64,000 bases of DNA. It comes from Bacteroidota bacterium (lineage in GTDB: Bacteria > Bacteroidota > Bacteroidia > Flavobacteriales > Weeksellaceae). This document shows, in pieces, positions 7,593 through 17,151 of the stretch. The position numbers and the translations under genes are program-made. The DNA is taken from the NCBI GenBank assembly GCA_023386965.1, contig JAEWIR010000046.1:252978-316977 (forward strand), read 5' to 3'. Positions within the stretch are counted from its first letter, which is position 1; every line of letters starts with the position of its first letter. The notes under the pieces were generated by a model. That model saw nothing but the letters and a program-made list of their open reading frames with translations, was not told where the DNA came from and searched no databases.

Positions 7593-10025
7593 TTAGAAGC
7601 CAAGAAGCTTGAACTTGAGCTGGACTGCGAAATTATCTGAGAATTTGGAAGTGTTATAGTAACCTACCCTGTAGAAAAGACCCAGGTTGAAATAACTGGA
7701 CAGAAAATTGTTCCATTCCAGGCCTACCTCCTGATACAGATGGTCCAGTTTCTTAAATTCAAACTGATGAAACTGCGGATCCTTCATATTTCCGATCACA
7801 CTTCGGTGAATGATATCAAAGCTGGAGGAATTCTGCCCGACACTTTTGAAATACCACGGAATGCGGTGGGTGAAATACTGACCGATAAATTTGTCGTTAA
7901 AATACTGCCCGCCTTTCATTGTAGAAAAGCCAAGATAAGAGGTCAGGTTAAATTTGAAATTGCTGCTGCCCGCCAAGCCGTTCATCGTAAAGTGGTGCCA
8001 TATCGGTGCATCGCCCAGTAATATTCCGCCGTAAATCCGGATCCCTGTAACTCCCCATCGGTTCTTAAAATTATGATTGAAGAGGATATCCAGCTTGCCG
8101 TAGGAAAAATCGCCGCCTGCGGCCTGAAGTGCCTGCTCATAGTTGAAGAAGAATTCAGGATACTTTTTTTCGGTGGTAAACTTACCCTGGGGTGTCATAA
8201 TGTTTTTGGAGAAGGGTGAAAACTTTAGCGAAACCAGCGCGGACGAATTTTGGAACTCATTGCCTAGGCCCCGGTAGCTGTAGGGAAAAGCAGATTCTTC
8301 AGACTGCCGCCTTAAAGCGAGTTTCACACTTACTGAATTCGTGAGATCATAATCATAGGACAGTTTGGCGCCTTCAAACAGGTAGAAACGGTCGTTGTTA
8401 ATCGCAATTCCGGCATTGTTAAGCTTCATGCGGAAATCCCAAAAGTTCTCGCTGAAACGGCCCGCTGCCATCACATCATTATAGTATTCTGCCCGAATCA
8501 CTGAAGTTCTTTCCAGCGAGGTGTTGAAATCCACGCCAACTCCATATTTGATTCCGCGGTCTTTAAAACCATACGCAATATATGCGTCCGGTGAAAAATA
8601 GGGATTGAATTTCTCATTCAGCTTTGCAGCCGCACCCAGCCTGATCCCTTCGTATAAATTGTATCCGATAAGTCTTCCCAGGTCAAAATCTACCTGGCGG
8701 TAACGGTATTTGCCGCGTGTAAGTGCTGCCAGCTGTCCGGCGCGGCGGTCTATATTGTATTTCTGTCCCAGACTGTCTATTACGACATAAGTATTCTGTT
8801 CGCGTGATGAAAGTGGCTCCTGTCTGTACTTTTGAAGCAGGCTTCCGTCTGAATTCTTAACTGAAAAAGTATAACCCCGGAAGTCAGCAGCACGGTCTTC
8901 TGTGGGTGACTGATGGTCAAAGTAGCTGGACGTTACGAAACCATAGGTCCTGAAGTTGTCCGGAGTCTTATCTTTTTCTGAATCCTCATTACCGGTTTTC
9001 TTCCTGTCTTTGGCATCGGGCTCCATGTTCATGGTCGTCAGCTTCATCTTCAGGTTTTCCGACTGTAGGAACCATTTTCCGTAGATGAGTTTCCAAATGC
9101 TGGTGATGGTGCCGTCGCTTTTTATTTTGCTGTTACTTTCAATCTTTTTGAGGCCGTAAGTAGCCGCGTCTACATATAGATAACCATTGAATTTGCGCCG
9201 CTGAACGGGCTGGCGGTAGGTTACTTCCCGAAAACTGATCACATAGTTCTTACGGCCTTCAATATCTATGGAGTCGGTAAGGAAGTATCTGTACAGATTA
9301 CGGTTTTCTTCCCGGATTTCCTTCGGCATCCTGTTGCGGTTACTTTGGATGGCCATCATTTCATAAAGCGGCTCATTAAGTCCGGCAATGCGGTTATCAA
9401 GCACGTTAACCTTCTCACCATATTTTTTGCTGTAAAGAAACTCCTGGGCACGTTCCCAAAGAAACAGTTTGCTGTTGGCAAATACTTCCTTCACAGTTAC
9501 CGCGGTGTCCTCCGGCTGCTTCTTGGTCATTGAGAAACGGTCCATCATCTTCATCATACTGTTCAGTGACTGATTATAGTGCTGCAGGCTGTCTTCATCT
9601 ATATCCACCGAAATTTTTTCGTAGGATTTATAGCTGTAGGAGTCCAGGCTGGAAGGCATATTGTCGGCATAACGCTCGTTAACCAACTTTAAAATGGCCA
9701 ACGCCCTTGGATCACTTTTGTCGGTGATTATTACCTCTTCAATTGATTTAGTATTGGGATCGGTTTTGGAAAGCGCAGCCTGCATCACTTTATCCACTAC
9801 CGCATTGTCGCGGTCGTAGCCCGGGGCTGTGATATCCACCTGCCGGCATTTGGTCCGGAAGATAAGTTGGCCTTCAGCATTGGTGTATCCCAGAATCTGG
9901 CCTTTACAGGAAACTGCAGCTCGCCTGACCGGAGTTCCGCTGCCCGTTTCCACAACAGTTATTTTTGACTGAGCGAAGACAAAATAAGGGAGTAGACACA
10001 GGATTAAAAGTAAATAGTTCTTCAT
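7593..10025 (-). CDS. DUF5686 outer-membrane protein with carboxypeptidase-like regulatory domain
   Basis: 810 residues from the ATG at 10025, which gives a clean signal peptide (MKNYLLLILCLLPYFVFAQ); the 15 residues encoded upstream are ignored. After the signal come a CarboxypepD_reg-like beta-sandwich (about 20-90), a middle domain containing KSYEKISVD and the lysine-rich 'DRFSMTKKQ' region, and a C-terminal half of alternating aromatic strands ending in F (FKLLGF), as expected for an outer-membrane beta-barrel. The family is common in Bacteroidota and its substrate is unknown. It is not a TonB-dependent receptor because no plug domain is seen. It is divergent from the DUF5715 gene. Confidence 0.85.
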   Translation of the reverse strand: MKNYLLLILCLLPYFVFAQSKITVVETGSGTPVRRAAVSCKGQILGYTNAEGQLIFRTKCRQVDITAPGYDRDNAVVDKVMQAALSKTDPNTKSIEEVIITDKSDPRALAILKLVNERYADNMPSSLDSYSYKSYEKISVDIDEDSLQHYNQSLNSMMKMMDRFSMTKKQPEDTAVTVKEVFANSKLFLWERAQEFLYSKKYGEKVNVLDNRIAGLNEPLYEMMAIQSNRNRMPKEIREENRNLYRYFLTDSIDIEGRKNYVISFREVTYRQPVQRRKFNGYLYVDAATYGLKKIESNSKIKSDGTITSIWKLIYGKWFLQSENLKMKLTTMNMEPDAKDRKKTGNEDSEKDKTPDNFRTYGFVTSSYFDHQSPTEDRAADFRGYTFSVKNSDGSLLQKYRQEPLSSREQNTYVVIDSLGQKYNIDRRAGQLAALTRGKYRYRQVDFDLGRLIGYNLYEGIRLGAAAKLNEKFNPYFSPDAYIAYGFKDRGIKYGVGVDFNTSLERTSVIRAEYYNDVMAAGRFSENFWDFRMKLNNAGIAINNDRFYLFEGAKLSYDYDLTNSVSVKLALRRQSEESAFPYSYRGLGNEFQNSSALVSLKFSPFSKNIMTPQGKFTTEKKYPEFFFNYEQALQAAGGDFSYGKLDILFNHNFKNRWGVTGIRIYGGILLGDAPIWHHFTMNGLAGSSNFKFNLTSYLGFSTMKGGQYFNDKFIGQYFTHRIPWYFKSVGQNSSSFDIIHRSVIGNMKDPQFHQFEFKKLDHLYQEVGLEWNNFLSSYFNLGLFYRVGYYNTSKFSDNFAVQLKFKLLGF

Positions 10026-10121
10026 CTGTTTATGTTCAGTTTCGGTTACAAGTTTCAGTTTGCGGAGCAAAAAAATAACAAATTCTGCAAAAATCCGTTA
10101 TCAGTATTTTTAATAGCTATA

Positions 10122-10721
10122 ATGAAAAAAATCCTCCTGCTGCTTATACTTACCTTTTTCAGCCAGGGCTGGCAGGCGCAGAAGTGTTATGATCTCAACG
10201 CGCTTTTATCGGCAAAAATACATCCGGTTTATGAAAAGCATCTGAAAGCATCCAGAAAATTTAATATCAAAGTTCTGAAAGATACCAAAACACTTACCAA
10301 ATACCGGCAAAACGGAAAATTAAGTCCTGTGAAATCTCTTGGAAAGGGATACAGGATTCAAAGTTTGAGTCACAGCAAGCCTGTTTTGGTTCCCGAAGCA
10401 AAAACAACCCTTCGTGAAATTGCCAAAAAGTTTAGCGCAAGCAGTAAGGGAAGCACGCTTACTCTTACCTCCATGACGCGCACGCTGGAGGACCAGTGCC
10501 GCCTCAGGAAGGTGAACCCGAATGCGAGTGTGGGACTGAGTTCACATAACTACGGCAACTCTTTCGATATTTCGTATGTACGTTTCAACGACCGTCTGGC
10601 AGTAAACAGCAGGTTGGACAAAATACTTGAAAATGTACTCCGGGAATTTGAGAAATCAGGTAAAATTTACTTCATTAAGGAAAAACAGCAAAGCTGCTAT
10701 CATATTACTGTAAGGGCCTAA
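10122..10721 (+). CDS. DUF5715 family protein, M15 peptidase-like, exported
   Basis: 199 residues from the ATG at 10122, which opens a signal peptide (hydrophobic residues 4-14, cleavage near WQAQ). The C-terminal half has the layout of peptidase M15 (VanY/DacX-like) enzymes: SMTRTLEDQCRL, then SSHNYGNSFDISYV with the SxHxxG...D metal-ligand pattern, and a final CYHITV with the third histidine. These would be zinc ligands of a periplasmic murein endo- or carboxypeptidase; activity is inferred, not shown. It is a lone gene between DUF5686 (divergent) and alaS (convergent). Confidence 0.8.
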   Translation: MKKILLLLILTFFSQGWQAQKCYDLNALLSAKIHPVYEKHLKASRKFNIKVLKDTKTLTKYRQNGKLSPVKSLGKGYRIQSLSHSKPVLVPEAKTTLREIAKKFSASSKGSTLTLTSMTRTLEDQCRLRKVNPNASVGLSSHNYGNSFDISYVRFNDRLAVNSRLDKILENVLREFEKSGKIYFIKEKQQSCYHITVRA

Positions 10722-10732
10722 ATCCTTAAATA

Positions 10733-10759
10733 AAAATTCCCGGCGGTGACCGGGATTTT
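10733..10759. terminator. Terminator shared by DUF5715 gene and alaS
   Basis: A TCCCGG / CCGGGA stem with loop CGGTGA is flanked by A-rich and T-rich tracts, giving a hairpin usable from both directions between two converging genes. Confidence 0.75.
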
Positions 10760-10774
10760 GCTGATTCTTAGATA

Positions 10775-13432
10775 TTAAAGTGCCAAAGCTTTTTCGTAGG
10801 CACGGTCCACGCCACTGATGTCCTTGCCTCCCGCAGTTGCAAAGCCGGGGTTTCCGCCGCCGCCGCCCTGGATTTCCTTTGCCAGGTCTTTTACGATGTT
10901 TCCGGCGTGGTATTTTCCTTCCAGACCCTGTGAAACTCCTACAGTGATCATAGGCTTATCACCCGCATCGGAGATGATTACGATTACTGCATCTTCCGCC
11001 TCTTTTTTGAGCTGGAATACAATGTCTTTCACACTGGCAGCCTCCAGAGAAACCTTTTTTACAAGCAGTTTTTTATCACCGGCTTCCTTAAAATCATTCT
11101 TCCAGTTTGCTGTTTCGCCTTTGGCTTTTTCCTTTTTATAATTTTCGGCTTCAGATTTTAAATTTGAGTTTTCCTCCAGTAACTTCTCTACGGCTTTCGT
11201 CAGGTCTTTGGTTTTCAGCAAAGCGGATATCTGTTTCACCTGAGTTTCCAGGTTACGGAAATATTCTGCCGATCTGTCACCGGAAATGGCTTCAATCCTT
11301 CTGATGCCGGCAGCGGTAGAACTTTCGGTCTGTATCTTAAAATGACCGATCTCACTGGTGTTGCGTACATGGGTACCGCCGCAAAGTTCCCTGGAAGTCC
11401 CAAACTGGATCATCCTTACACTGTCGCCGTATTTTTCGCCAAAAAGAGCCATTGCACCTTTTTCCATAGCTTCAGCGATGGGTATGTCGCGGAATTCCTG
11501 CAGGCTGATATTCTCCTTTATTTTAGCATTCACCTTCTCTTCCACAAGTGTGATTTCCTCCTCACTCATTTTGGAGAAGTGTGAAAAATCGAAACGCAGA
11601 TAGTCCGGACCAACAAAAGAGCCTTTCTGTTCAACGTGAGTGCCCAAAACTTCGCGTAAAGCTTCGTGCAGAAGATGGGTTACGGAGTGGTTGGCCTGGG
11701 TGTTCTTTCTTTCGGAAGTATTCACCTTCGCATAAAATACTGCCCCAGCGTCTTTAGGCATTTCTTTGATTAATGAAACAATGAGATTGTTTTCCTTTTT
11801 TGTCTCCAGTACTTCAATAAGGTCAGCGCAGTTGCTTACCTCCGTAAGGCTTGGATTTGAAATGTCGAATCCTTCCGTATAGCTGGGAATCAGTATACCT
11901 TTGTCGCCAACCTGACCACCACCTTCAGGATAAAAAGGCGATTTTGCCAGCACGATCTGGTAAAATTCGCCGTCCTTATTTTCCACTTTACGGTAGCGGG
12001 TGATGTATGTTTCTGTTTCAGTAAGGTCATAGCCTACGAAAGTTTCCTGTTTTTCTTCCAGAATCACCCAGTCATGTACTTTCTGAGCCGATGATTTACG
12101 GGAACGCTGTTTCTGTTTGGCCATTTCCTCATCAAAACCTGGTTCATCCACAGTCAGGCCTTTTTCTTCAGCGATGATGCGCGAAAGGTCGGCCGGGAAG
12201 CCATAAGTATCATAAAGTTCAAACACCTCCGCGCCGGGAAGCGTTTTTTCGTTTCTGCTGAGAGTCTCAGCAATGATGAGGTCAATTCTTTTAAGTCCGT
12301 GTTCAATGGTCTTCAGGAAAGAAGATTCCTCTTCACGGATTACTTCGGTCACCAGTTTTTCCTGCTTCTGCATTTCGGGGAAAAATGTACCCATCTCGTT
12401 TTTCAGCACCGCAACAAGCTTGTACAGGAATGGCTCCTTCATACCTAAAAAACGGTAGGAGTAGGAGATAGCCCGTCTTAATATTCTCCGGATCACATAG
12501 CCGGCTCCGCCGTTAGAAGGCAGCTGTCCGTCAGCAATTGCAAAGGAAACTGCACGGATGTGATCAACAAGTACGCGTATGGCAATGTCCTTTTCATCCT
12601 CCAGGATGCCGGTGTATTTTTTTCCTGAAACTTCTTCTACTTTAGCGATAAGCGGAGTGAAAACGTCGGTATCGTAGTTGGATTTTTTGCCCTGTAATGC
12701 CATGCAAAGCCTTTCGAAACCCATTCCGGTGTCCACGTGCTGAGCCGGTAATTTTTCCAGACTGCCATCAGCTTTGCGGTTAAATTCCATGAATACCAGG
12801 TTCCAGATCTCCACCACCTGAGGATGGTCGTTGTTTACGAGATCAAGGGCGTTAACTGCAGCTTTTTCCTCTACACTTCTAAGATCAACGTGGATTTCGG
12901 AGCATGGACCGCAGGGACCGCTTTCGCCCATTTCCCAAAAGTTGTCCTTTTTATTTCCGTTGATGATGCGGCTTTCGTCAATATGGGCTTTCCAGAAATT
13001 GTAGGCATCCTGGTCGCGGTCCAGATTTTCGGTGGCGTCGCCCTCAAAAATGGTGACGTACAGGTTTTCTTTAGGAATTTTATACACCTCTGTAAGCAGT
13101 TCCCAGGCATAGTCAATAGCTTCTTTCTTGAAATAATCACCGAAAGACCAGTTACCCAGCATCTCGAACATCGTATGGTGGTAGGTGTCACGACCAACAT
13201 CATCCAGGTCATTGTGTTTACCGGAAACACGCAGACATTTTTGGGTGTCGGCAATTCGAGGAGCCTTAGGTTCCTTATAGCCCAGGAAGTAATCCTTGAA
13301 CTGGGTCATACCCGAGTTGGAGAACATTAAGGTAGGATCGTCTTTCAGGACGATGGGTGCTGAAGGTACGATAAGGTGGCCTCTGGCATTAAAGAAATCT
13401 AAGAACTGCTGGCGGATCTGTTGTGAAGTCAT
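10775..13432 (-). CDS. alaS: Alanyl-tRNA synthetase
   Basis: 885 residues, full length. Aminoacylation core at the N-terminus: [18 protein letters not shown], then [34 protein letters not shown] and [13 protein letters not shown]. The editing domain zinc ligands are visible as [11 protein letters not shown] (HxxxH) and CGGTHVRNT (CxxxH). A C-terminal coiled coil and the DHHA1 domain end in [16 protein letters not shown]. It charges tRNA-Ala and clears mischarged Ser and Gly. The gene is monocistronic with a leader of roughly 45 nt containing a small hairpin. Confidence 0.97.
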   Translation of the reverse strand: MTSQQIRQQFLDFFNARGHLIVPSAPIVLKDDPTLMFSNSGMTQFKDYFLGYKEPKAPRIADTQKCLRVSGKHNDLDDVGRDTYHHTMFEMLGNWSFGDYFKKEAIDYAWELLTEVYKIPKENLYVTIFEGDATENLDRDQDAYNFWKAHIDESRIINGNKKDNFWEMGESGPCGPCSEIHVDLRSVEEKAAVNALDLVNNDHPQVVEIWNLVFMEFNRKADGSLEKLPAQHVDTGMGFERLCMALQGKKSNYDTDVFTPLIAKVEEVSGKKYTGILEDEKDIAIRVLVDHIRAVSFAIADGQLPSNGGAGYVIRRILRRAISYSYRFLGMKEPFLYKLVAVLKNEMGTFFPEMQKQEKLVTEVIREEESSFLKTIEHGLKRIDLIIAETLSRNEKTLPGAEVFELYDTYGFPADLSRIIAEEKGLTVDEPGFDEEMAKQKQRSRKSSAQKVHDWVILEEKQETFVGYDLTETETYITRYRKVENKDGEFYQIVLAKSPFYPEGGGQVGDKGILIPSYTEGFDISNPSLTEVSNCADLIEVLETKKENNLIVSLIKEMPKDAGAVFYAKVNTSERKNTQANHSVTHLLHEALREVLGTHVEQKGSFVGPDYLRFDFSHFSKMSEEEITLVEEKVNAKIKENISLQEFRDIPIAEAMEKGAMALFGEKYGDSVRMIQFGTSRELCGGTHVRNTSEIGHFKIQTESSTAAGIRRIEAISGDRSAEYFRNLETQVKQISALLKTKDLTKAVEKLLEENSNLKSEAENYKKEKAKGETANWKNDFKEAGDKKLLVKKVSLEAASVKDIVFQLKKEAEDAVIVIISDAGDKPMITVGVSQGLEGKYHAGNIVKDLAKEIQGGGGGNPGFATAGGKDISGVDRAYEKALAL

Positions 13433-13485
13433 AGTTTAGGATTTATGCTGAAAGCCACGGGCTTCATGGCATTTTTATAAGATGG

Positions 13486-13493
13486 CAAATTTA
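13486..13493 (-). promoter_or_regulatory. -7 box of alaS
   Basis: The minus strand reads TAAATTTG 53 nt before the alaS ATG. The leader between them contains a short perfect hairpin, AAGCC ACG GGCTT on either strand. Confidence 0.5.
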
Positions 13494-13770
13494 AGGAAGA
13501 TATTAGATATGTCGGTTATTATGTATTTAAAAACAGATGAAACCTAATTCAAAATTAGCGTCATCCTTTCTGTTATCTTATAAATTTTCCGATTAAACCT
13601 CAAAAAATGAAGATAAGTTCTGAAGTAACAGTTAGACGCGGGCCGGTTTTCGGCACCATCAGCAGGATGTAAATCAGGTAAGGGGAATAATAATTGCTTT
13701 AAACAAGGTCCTGATTATAACTTAACCCGTAAGCGCCTGTGCTTAAGCAGATGAAAAATTTGACTATTCT
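13494..13770. other. Intergenic region without a recognisable gene
   Basis: AT-rich between divergent alaS and the AAA gene. I see only a small GCCG-GTTTT-CGGC hairpin near 13640, tiny open frames of about 20 codons, and no tRNA-like or SRP-like fold. It presumably holds the promoter of the AAA gene. Confidence 0.4.
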
Positions 13771-15126
13771 ATGAAACTTAACCAACTCGCCAAAGACCTT
13801 GGCATTACTACCGAAAGCTTTATGAAATTTATACAGGATTTTGACCTAGAGCTTTCCGAGTGCATGTCCACCCAAATGGAAGTGAAGCCTGATTTTGAAC
13901 GTTTTGCCCGGGAAAACGCAGATTTTCTCAAACGGTATCAGGCCGACCTGGATCATGCCAAATCGGTCAGTGATATCGCTCAGACCATCAACCAGCCGGA
14001 AGAGAAGGTAGAAGAATTCATCAAAAAGGAAAAACCCGTACTGTATGACAACGGAATTTTCAAATCCTCGGTTTCAAGTTTCGGCATCGACAATAAAATG
14101 GGCGGCAATTACAAGTTCGTGTATGATTATTTCGGTAAGAAATCTGGATTAAAGGAAAGGGATTTCATTGGCTACCGTGATCTCTTTTTTTATATATCCA
14201 GAAGTCTGGATCCATTTATCAATCAGGAACAGATCCTGAACTGGGGAATCCATAAACCGGCGGGAATCATATTGTACGGACCGCCGGGAAGCGGCAAGAT
14301 TTTCTGGGCAAACAAAATCGCCGAAATTATCAGTTATAAATTTACCGAAGTTAAAAAACATTACCTGGGAACTTCATTTGTAGACGGTCATAAAACCAGT
14401 TTTAACGATTTTCTGATCCAGATGATGAAGGACGAAAAGGTACTTCTTTTTATGGATGATTTTGACAGGATAATGAGACCTCGAAGCGAAGACAGTTCGG
14501 TAAATTCCTGCGACGAGGCAACCAGGGACATTATCCTGCATTCTGTAAGCCGTTTTGAAGAAGAAGATTTACTGATGATAGGCTCTGCAAATACGCTTGC
14601 GCCCATCGATAAAGAAGTAATGGCGCCCGGAAGGTTTGATGTGCTTATTCCGGTATTCCCTCCCAATGCACGCGAAAGATCGGAAATGATCCTGTATCAT
14701 ATGATCGATAAGTTACCCGAGAATTCGCTGTTGCTTAAGATTCTCCGGCATAACAACGCGGATCACAGGCCCTTCTGGAACGAAATTGCTGCGCAGATGA
14801 AGGTTTTCAGTAACACCATGATCGTAGACTTTACTCAAAGCCTGAAGATCAGGATTCGCAATCAGTACCTTAAAAACAGCAGTGAAAACCTCAAACTGGA
14901 TGCTAAACTCCTGAATGGTGCCCTGCGCGACGCGCGTGTAAAACTCACGGACGAATATCTGGATAGCATCGACAGGTTTATTCTGGATGTTTCGAATAAT
15001 AATTTTGATGATTTCCCCAACCGTGTGCGGGAACTCATCATGGAACTCAACAGTTACAAGATTGTGGAAAAGCCAAGGAAAACCATCGGGTTCAGTCACA
15101 ACAGTGATCAGAACAAAGAAACGTAG
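13771..15126 (+). CDS. AAA family ATPase with altered Walker motifs and IF2N-like head
   Basis: 451 residues, no signal peptide. Residues 1-30 (MKLNQLAKDLGIT...) resemble the IF2-N helical module. A central AAA domain (about 165-310) has Walker A GPPGSGKI, where the Thr/Ser after Lys is Ile, Walker B LLFMDDFD, where the usual DE is DD, and a second-region-of-homology-like SANTLAPIDKEVMAPGRFD, in which the first arginine of the usual LRPGRFD is Ala. The fold is that of FtsH/p97-type AAA proteins without a protease domain. The changes suggest weak hydrolysis or a nucleotide-binding scaffold. The partner is unknown. It lies between alaS and prfB, a translation-rich context that fits the IF2N-like head. 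Confidence 0.75.
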   Translation: MKLNQLAKDLGITTESFMKFIQDFDLELSECMSTQMEVKPDFERFARENADFLKRYQADLDHAKSVSDIAQTINQPEEKVEEFIKKEKPVLYDNGIFKSSVSSFGIDNKMGGNYKFVYDYFGKKSGLKERDFIGYRDLFFYISRSLDPFINQEQILNWGIHKPAGIILYGPPGSGKIFWANKIAEIISYKFTEVKKHYLGTSFVDGHKTSFNDFLIQMMKDEKVLLFMDDFDRIMRPRSEDSSVNSCDEATRDIILHSVSRFEEEDLLMIGSANTLAPIDKEVMAPGRFDVLIPVFPPNARERSEMILYHMIDKLPENSLLLKILRHNNADHRPFWNEIAAQMKVFSNTMIVDFTQSLKIRIRNQYLKNSSENLKLDAKLLNGALRDARVKLTDEYLDSIDRFILDVSNNNFDDFPNRVRELIMELNSYKIVEKPRKTIGFSHNSDQNKET

Positions 15127-15219
15127 ATTTATTTTTTACTATTTAATCTGCTGTGCCGTGATATGAACATCAGCCTTGCACATAGATAATAATTAGTTAA
15201 TGAATTGGCTAATAAACCT

Positions 15220-15227
15220 TAAATTTG
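15220..15227 (+). promoter_or_regulatory. -7 box of prfB
   Basis: TAAATTTG, a perfect TAnnTTTG. A TTG inside it (15225) is in frame with prfB but cannot be the start codon if this is the promoter, which argues for the GTG at 15246. Confidence 0.55.
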
Positions 15228-15245
15228 CAAACCAAAATTTCCCCT

Positions 15246-16358
15246 GTGATTACACAAGAACAACTGAAACCTCTGAAGTCCCGGATTGAAGACCTGTACA
15301 AATATCTGCAGATCGAAAAAAAGAAGATTGAAATTGCCAATGATGAGGAAAAGACCGTCTCACCGGAGTTCTGGGACAACCCAAAGGAGGCCGAAGTATT
15401 CATGAAACAGCTCCGTTCCCGCAAGAAATGGGTGACGGACTATGAAGAGATTTTTAACGGTTTTGAGGACCTGCTGGTGCTGGCAGATTTTGCCAAAGAA
15501 GATCCAGACTCGGAGAAGGAACTGGATGAAGCATATCCGGCACTGATGGAGAAAATTGAAGACCTGGAATTCAGGAATATGCTGTCCAACGAAGGTGATG
15601 AATTATCGGCGGTACTCCAGATTACAGCCGGCGCGGGTGGTACCGAAAGCTGCGACTGGGCGTCTATGCTGATGCGTATGTACACCATGTGGGCAGAGAA
15701 GCAGGGTTATAAACTTCGTGAACTTAATTTTCAGGAGGGCGATGTGGCCGGTGTGAAAACGGTGACACTCGAAATTGACGGCGAGTTCGCCTTCGGCTAT
15801 CTGCGTGGTGAGAACGGTGTGCACCGTCTCGTGCGTATCTCCCCATTTGATTCCAACGCAAAACGCCATACCAGTTTTGTCTCGGTATATGTTTATCCTT
15901 TGGTAGATGATACCATTGAGATCAATATCAATCCGGCGGATATTTCCTTTGAGACCATGCGTTCCAGTGGTGCCGGCGGCCAAAATGTGAACAAGGTGGA
16001 GACGGCGGTCCGGCTTAGGCACGCACCTACTGGGATCATCATCGAGAACTCCGAGAGCCGTTCACAGCTTCAAAATAAAGAAAAGGCCATGCAGCTCCTG
16101 CGTTCCCGCCTCTACGAAATGGAACTGGAAGAGAGAATGAAGGCACGTAATGAAATTGAAGCCGGTAAAATGAAGATCGAGTGGGGCAGCCAGATCCGGA
16201 ATTATGTGATGCATCCGTACAAACTGGTTAAGGATGTACGCTCCGGCTATGAAACCTCGGATGTAGACGGTGTAATGAACGGTAATATAACTCCTTTCCT
16301 GAAAGCCTTCCTGATGGCGGACGGTACTTCAGTTTCTGAAGACGATATGACCTTCTAA
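15246..16358 (+). CDS. prfB: Peptide chain release factor 2
   Basis: 370 residues from a GTG at 15246 (protein [11 protein letters not shown]...). An in-frame TTG at 15225 lies within the promoter box and is rejected. RF2 identity: the SPF tripeptide that reads UGA/UAA ([12 protein letters not shown]) and the GGQ catalytic motif ([14 protein letters not shown]). It releases finished peptides at UAA and UGA. Many bacteria control RF2 by a +1 frameshift at an in-frame UGA near codon 25. Here the matching stretch ([11 protein letters not shown]) is uninterrupted, so no autoregulatory frameshift exists. Confidence 0.95.
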   Translation: MITQEQLKPLKSRIEDLYKYLQIEKKKIEIANDEEKTVSPEFWDNPKEAEVFMKQLRSRKKWVTDYEEIFNGFEDLLVLADFAKEDPDSEKELDEAYPALMEKIEDLEFRNMLSNEGDELSAVLQITAGAGGTESCDWASMLMRMYTMWAEKQGYKLRELNFQEGDVAGVKTVTLEIDGEFAFGYLRGENGVHRLVRISPFDSNAKRHTSFVSVYVYPLVDDTIEININPADISFETMRSSGAGGQNVNKVETAVRLRHAPTGIIIENSESRSQLQNKEKAMQLLRSRLYEMELEERMKARNEIEAGKMKIEWGSQIRNYVMHPYKLVKDVRSGYETSDVDGVMNGNITPFLKAFLMADGTSVSEDDMTF

Positions 16359-16409
16359 GTTTTGGGAAACTTTAACAGCGCGGAAATCCCTGAAAAACCT
16401 GCTGTTTCT

Positions 16410-16417
16410 TATCTTTG
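16410..16417 (+). promoter_or_regulatory. -7 box of the DedA gene, probable leaderless start
   Basis: TATCTTTG ends 5 nt before the ATG at 16423, the same close spacing as at folP. Confidence 0.5.
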
Positions 16418-16422
16418 CGAAT

Positions 16423-17115
16423 ATGGAACATTTTGAGAGCTGGCGGGATCTTTTAAATCCCGAATTTTATATAAAAATGGGCGGTTTCTGGCTCGTTTTA
16501 TTCATTGTCTTTGCCGAAACAGGTCTCTTTGTAGGTTTCTTCCTTCCGGGCGACAGTTTGCTGTTTGTTTCCGGAATTTATGCCGTTGAAATCGTTCATG
16601 AAAGTATCGGATCCACGGGAAATGACCTGCTGGATACTACGATACTCGCATCATGCATTGCAATTGCTGCGATAATTGGTAATCAGGTAGGTTTTTGGTT
16701 TGGCCGCAAAACCGGGCCTTCTCTTTACAAACGTGAGGACAGTTTCTTTTTCAAGAAGAAATACCTGAAGCAGGCGCATGACTTCTTTGAGCAGCATGGC
16801 GCTCTGGCTGTAATTATGGCGAGGTTTCTCCCGATTGTCCGGACCTTCACACCTATTGTGGCGGGAATAGTAGATATGGATAAAAGGAAATTTCTTTTTG
16901 ATAATATCGTGGGTGCCATCCTATGGTCCTTTTCCCTGATCTTCGCAGGACATTACCTGGACAGGCTGTTCATTGAGCAGTTCGATATTGACCTGAAGGC
17001 ACATCTGGAACTCATCATTCTTGTTATTGTGCTTATTACAACCTTACCGCTGGTGATGAAATTTTTCTTCAACAAGCATAAAGATCCGGACTTTGATCCG
17101 CAGAATCCTGAATAA
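16423..17115 (+). CDS. DedA family membrane protein
   Basis: 230 residues with hydrophobic segments near 18-50, 60-85, 130-160 and 180-210. The DedA/SNARE-associated signature is clear: FFLPGDSLLFVSG early, GNQVGFWFGRKTG, then MARFLPIVRTFTPIVAGIVDMDKRKF, the conserved amphipathic re-entrant segment. DedA proteins are inner-membrane transporters; several family members flip polyprenyl phosphate or phosphatidyl lipids. Which lipid applies here cannot be read. It is convergent with the esterase gene across a shared terminator. Confidence 0.92.
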   Translation: MEHFESWRDLLNPEFYIKMGGFWLVLFIVFAETGLFVGFFLPGDSLLFVSGIYAVEIVHESIGSTGNDLLDTTILASCIAIAAIIGNQVGFWFGRKTGPSLYKREDSFFFKKKYLKQAHDFFEQHGALAVIMARFLPIVRTFTPIVAGIVDMDKRKFLFDNIVGAILWSFSLIFAGHYLDRLFIEQFDIDLKAHLELIILVIVLITTLPLVMKFFFNKHKDPDFDPQNPE

Positions 17116-17120
17116 AAATT

Positions 17121-17151
17121 AATGACCCCGCATTTTGCGAGGTCATTTTTT
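17121..17151. terminator. Terminator between DedA gene and esterase gene
   Basis: AATGACC / GGTCATT plus an inner CGCA / TGCG stem with one mismatch and loop TTT, then seven Ts on the plus strand. A weaker T-rich tract follows on the minus strand. Confidence 0.8.

Noticed and set aside
13494..13770. Small RNA or SRP RNA in the alaS upstream gap
   Set aside because: A GC-rich patch near 13640 forms only a four-pair hairpin and none of the conserved SRP or tRNA elements are present.
15225..15245. TTG start seven codons upstream for prfB
   Set aside because: It lies inside the -7 box TAAATTTG, so it would not be in the message; the GTG at 15246 gives the usual N-terminus.
15246..15400. Programmed +1 frameshift in prfB
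   Set aside because: No in-frame UGA near the usual site; the coding frame is continuous.
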